This document shows, one piece after another, positions 61,861 through 64,000 of a stretch of DNA of 64,000 nt. The position numbers and the translations under genes are program-made. Location of the stretch: the NCBI RefSeq assembly GCF_015832195.1, contig NC_052027.1, positions 4,418,649 through 4,482,648 on the forward strand, given 5' to 3'. Under the pieces are notes generated by a model. The model saw nothing but the letters and a program-made list of their open reading frames with translations, ran no database searches and was not told where the DNA came from. This stretch comes from Motacilla alba alba (taxonomy: Eukaryota; Chordata; Aves; Passeriformes; Motacillidae). Position 1 is the first letter of the stretch, and each line of letters opens with the position of its first letter.

Positions 61861-62660
61861 CCAACCTGCAAAATGAGCACAACGAGGGAGCAGAGCACCA
61901 GCCACACTTCCTGCTGTCCACAGGCACATGACAGATGAGCCCCAAGGATGGGGCAGTGCCAGGGACACTGCTCATCCTTGCTGCACCTCTGAGCTCCTCC
62001 AGGGACACTGACACCAGGCACACCAGCTCCTCCTGAGGATGGAGCAGCACCTCTGAGCTCCTCAGCTCCTCCAGGGACACTGACACCAGGCACACCAGCT
62101 CCTCCTGAGGATGGAGCAGCACGTGTTCATTCCCTACAATGTGACACCAGGTGAAGGGATGCTGGCGTTGCCTCCCTGCACTGGAGATGACACTTGGGAA
62201 GCACCTCCAGCTCTGCCCAGGAGTGATCTGTCCCACATGGCCCTGCCAGCACACCAAGGATCTGACAAGCTGCAGGGGAGGATGGCTGGGGGGCAGCTCC
62301 CCCAGGCAGAGACATTTCCTGGGTGTAGCTCATTAGCATGGAGAGGCTTTGCCAGTGCCAGCTTGTGCTGTGACTCACTGCTCTGCTCTCCTACAAACCC
62401 AAGCACTGACTCTCTAAAATGATTTGCAAACAAATGCTCACAGGTAGGATGATAAATCCAGTGCAATTCCAAACTATACTCAGCAAAGAAAGACTTTTCT
62501 GACTGTGCCAGACAGTGCTTGGCCCGTCCTTGTGGCATTCGCCCAGGTGCACACATGGAAATCGTTGGGTCCATCAGGGTTAGGTCAGTTCTTGGTATCT
62601 GCAGAGGCAAAACTGGTTCTTCACAGCACCCAGCTTTCTGCATGGGCAGAAGGGGAGTAG
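61861..62660. other. GC-richer island with overlapping open frames on both strands
   Basis: Composition changes sharply from AT-rich to GC-richer DNA. Long frames overlap on both strands: minus 61817-62257 (146 codons), minus 62134-62643 (169 codons) and plus 62111-62422 (103 codons). None shows a domain I can name. The frames are stop-poor because of composition and because of the tandem duplication inside. The block could be an unrecognised repeat family, a decayed gene copy or simply a GC-rich patch. Confidence 0.4.
61992..62122. repeat. 72-bp tandem duplication (minisatellite-like)
   Basis: The 59 bases 61992-62050 recur exactly at 62064-62122. With the 13-base linker the period is 72. 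Inside each unit AGCTCCTCC and CCAGCTCCTCC words recur, so the unit is itself built from smaller CTCCT-type repeats. Seventy-two is a multiple of three, so the minus-strand 146-codon frame reads the same 20-residue peptide twice (starting LLHPQEELV and ending LEELR). Identity of the copies points to a recent event or to gene conversion. Confidence 0.93.
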
Positions 62661-63755
62661 GATTTTTATGTTGTAATGCTTTAAACTGTCTCTTCTATCA
62701 CCTGGAAGTATTTGAGTCCATTACTGGATGCAACTCACAGATGTCCCCATTTATGGTGCTTTTCCCACCTCTGGACAGGCAAGGGCAAACAGCCCAGCTC
62801 CCTCCAGCCTAGCCTTTGGGTGAGGGTTGCTTGAAAACAGATTTTTTTAAAATTGCTTTCAAAATTCTCAAAGTAGAAACTGCCTTATGGTGCAACTGGG
62901 TACAAAATGTTCCTCTGGTCCTTTGAAGGAACAGGGAAGTCTCCCAGATAAGGACACTTGTGCTTGGACAGATGAACAGACAACACCATTATCTCTGGCT
63001 CCTTCTGGAAGGGCCACTGCCACCTCCCCTGCTCTTCTGGATACACACATTTCCCTGGGACACAAACCCAACCACTCCTGTGTTGTACAGGGCAGCAAGA
63101 GCCCGTCTGGCTGGAGGTCTGTGTTTCAGAAGGGACGGTTACAACGCAGCCAGAAGATAAACAAGCTCTAATATCTTGGTTTTGCTACTGAACTCCTGTT
63201 ATCAGCAGTGACTGACATTTGGTGGGAGCTCTCATTTTTGTACACTCTAGTGCTATTGTGCATTTTCTGATAAGAAACCTCAGTAACAGAAGTGTTCATC
63301 TGAGAGTGACAGAAAAACCTCCTTCTTTCATTCTGACTGCATTCCCACTTCCACCAGTGCTACAGCAGCTTAGGAGCTCCTTCCAGTTTGCAGTGGAACA
63401 TAGGGAGGATCAGAGTCACACAGTATCTAAAAAAAAGTCAGTTGAAGAATCTGGCAGAAACATTAGAGATAAAGTTTTCATTTTACCAAAGCAAAATGAA
63501 TACTTTTACTTATTTTCTAAAGATAAATGTATCTGTTTGGATACAATCTCTTTTCACCTGCTCTGCAGCACGCGTGGTCACCTTTGGCTTCCAAAGTACC
63601 ACACTCAGGGCACACAGCTCCCTCCCAACAGCAGGCATTAGAAAAGCACCAGCTGGGGTTTAACAAATGTTACCATTTTATAAAAGGTTCCCTGTGCTCT
63701 GCACACAGATGCCCCATGCCAGTGGGGACTGGAGCCCTTGGTGCAGCAAGCAGGA
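62661..63755. other. non-coding sequence, mixed composition
   Basis: Intermediate base composition. Several frames overlap (62887-63171 plus, 94 codons; 63219-63641 plus, 140 codons). None has a recognisable domain, signal or splice context. Confidence 0.45.
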
Positions 63756-63911
63756 ATGAAGGAGAGCGCACAGCGCTGCAGCCGCCTGTCGCGCAGCTCT
63801 CCACGGCGAGCTCTCCACTTGTGTCAAGAGAGCAAAACACCTCAAAGCCACCGTACAAAACACACAAAGGGCCATGTCATTCACCACAGGTGGGAAAACA
63901 AGAGAATTTAG
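63756..63911 (+). other. compact CpG cluster overlapping a 51-codon open frame
   Basis: Seven CpGs lie within about 55 bases (63762-63812), including a CGCG, in a region otherwise poor in CpG. An ATG at 63756 with a purine at -3 opens a 51-codon plus-strand frame to the TAG at 63909-63911. Its first half is rich in Arg and Ser and its second half in His and Lys. Competing minus frames (63670-63867, 63678-63929) cover the same bases. I do not call a gene; the cluster could be the edge of a CpG island or an unmethylated regulatory site. Confidence 0.3.
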
Positions 63912-64000
63912 AAACATCCAACAATTCACCTCAAAGCTTCACACTGATGGGAGAAGAATCACATGAAGGGAGTCACATCTGCCTGGGGAGCAGGCACCCA
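63912..64000. other. right edge, nothing recognised
   Basis: The last bases contain no repeat, motif or open frame that can be interpreted. Confidence 0.6.

Noticed and set aside
1..64000. tRNA genes, CRISPR arrays and bacterial-type operons
   Set aside because: No tRNA B-box with cloverleaf context, no regularly spaced repeats with unique spacers, and no dense tandem coding frames. The DNA is clearly vertebrate non-coding in texture.

Overview
The window looks like a piece of bird nuclear genome, probably from a macrochromosome-type, AT-rich, gene-poor region. The best evidence is four truncated 3' ends of CR1 LINEs (1426-1660, 5003-5148, 12638-12725 and 32766-32966). They carry the typical avian wording: 'gcccagagaag', 'cttggagcaacctggga', a closing block ending in 'cccttccaaccca', and ATTCTATG-like tails. 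Repeat density is otherwise low, there are no Alu-like or L1-like elements, and CpG is strongly depleted. These are avian traits. I cannot name the species; a songbird would fit but is not shown.

I find no protein-coding gene I can defend. The longest open frames are about 190 codons (21887-22459 plus, 28085-28657 minus). None shows a recognisable domain, and most have the composition of translated non-coding DNA, rich in Leu, Ser, Phe, Cys and His. No frame forms a chain of exons with good splice sites, and I see no tRNA, rRNA, CRISPR array or complete transposon. The window is therefore either a gene desert or part of a very large intron. The sequence alone does not decide which.

Layout. 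1-7.7 kb: AT-rich DNA with a TA/TG run, an AT-only hairpin-like block, two CR1 remnants and a diverged local duplication. 7.7-17 kb: a GATA run, a pair of old MIR-type SINE cores near 10.6-10.8 kb, a CR1 tail, and a palindromic TGACAGG site. 17-30 kb: unique AT-rich DNA, including a stretch at 18.9-19.5 kb that resembles conserved regulatory DNA, and another MIR-type core at 28.9 kb. 30-43 kb: a long perfect AAAAT array, a CR1 end, a CpG-retaining patch with a CTCF-like site at 33.9 kb, a T-rich tract ending in a splice-acceptor look-alike, and a Z-DNA-type run at 39.15 kb. 43-61.8 kb: mostly unique AT-rich DNA with small tandem motifs. 61.86-64 kb: GC-richer DNA with a 72-bp tandem duplication and, at the end, a compact CpG cluster.

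No novel gene system is evident. The items most worth checking are the 72-bp in-frame duplication and its GC-rich setting, the MIR-type cores (possible exapted elements), the CTCF-like site and the terminal CpG cluster. Functional statements about regulatory sites are inferences from motif shape only.
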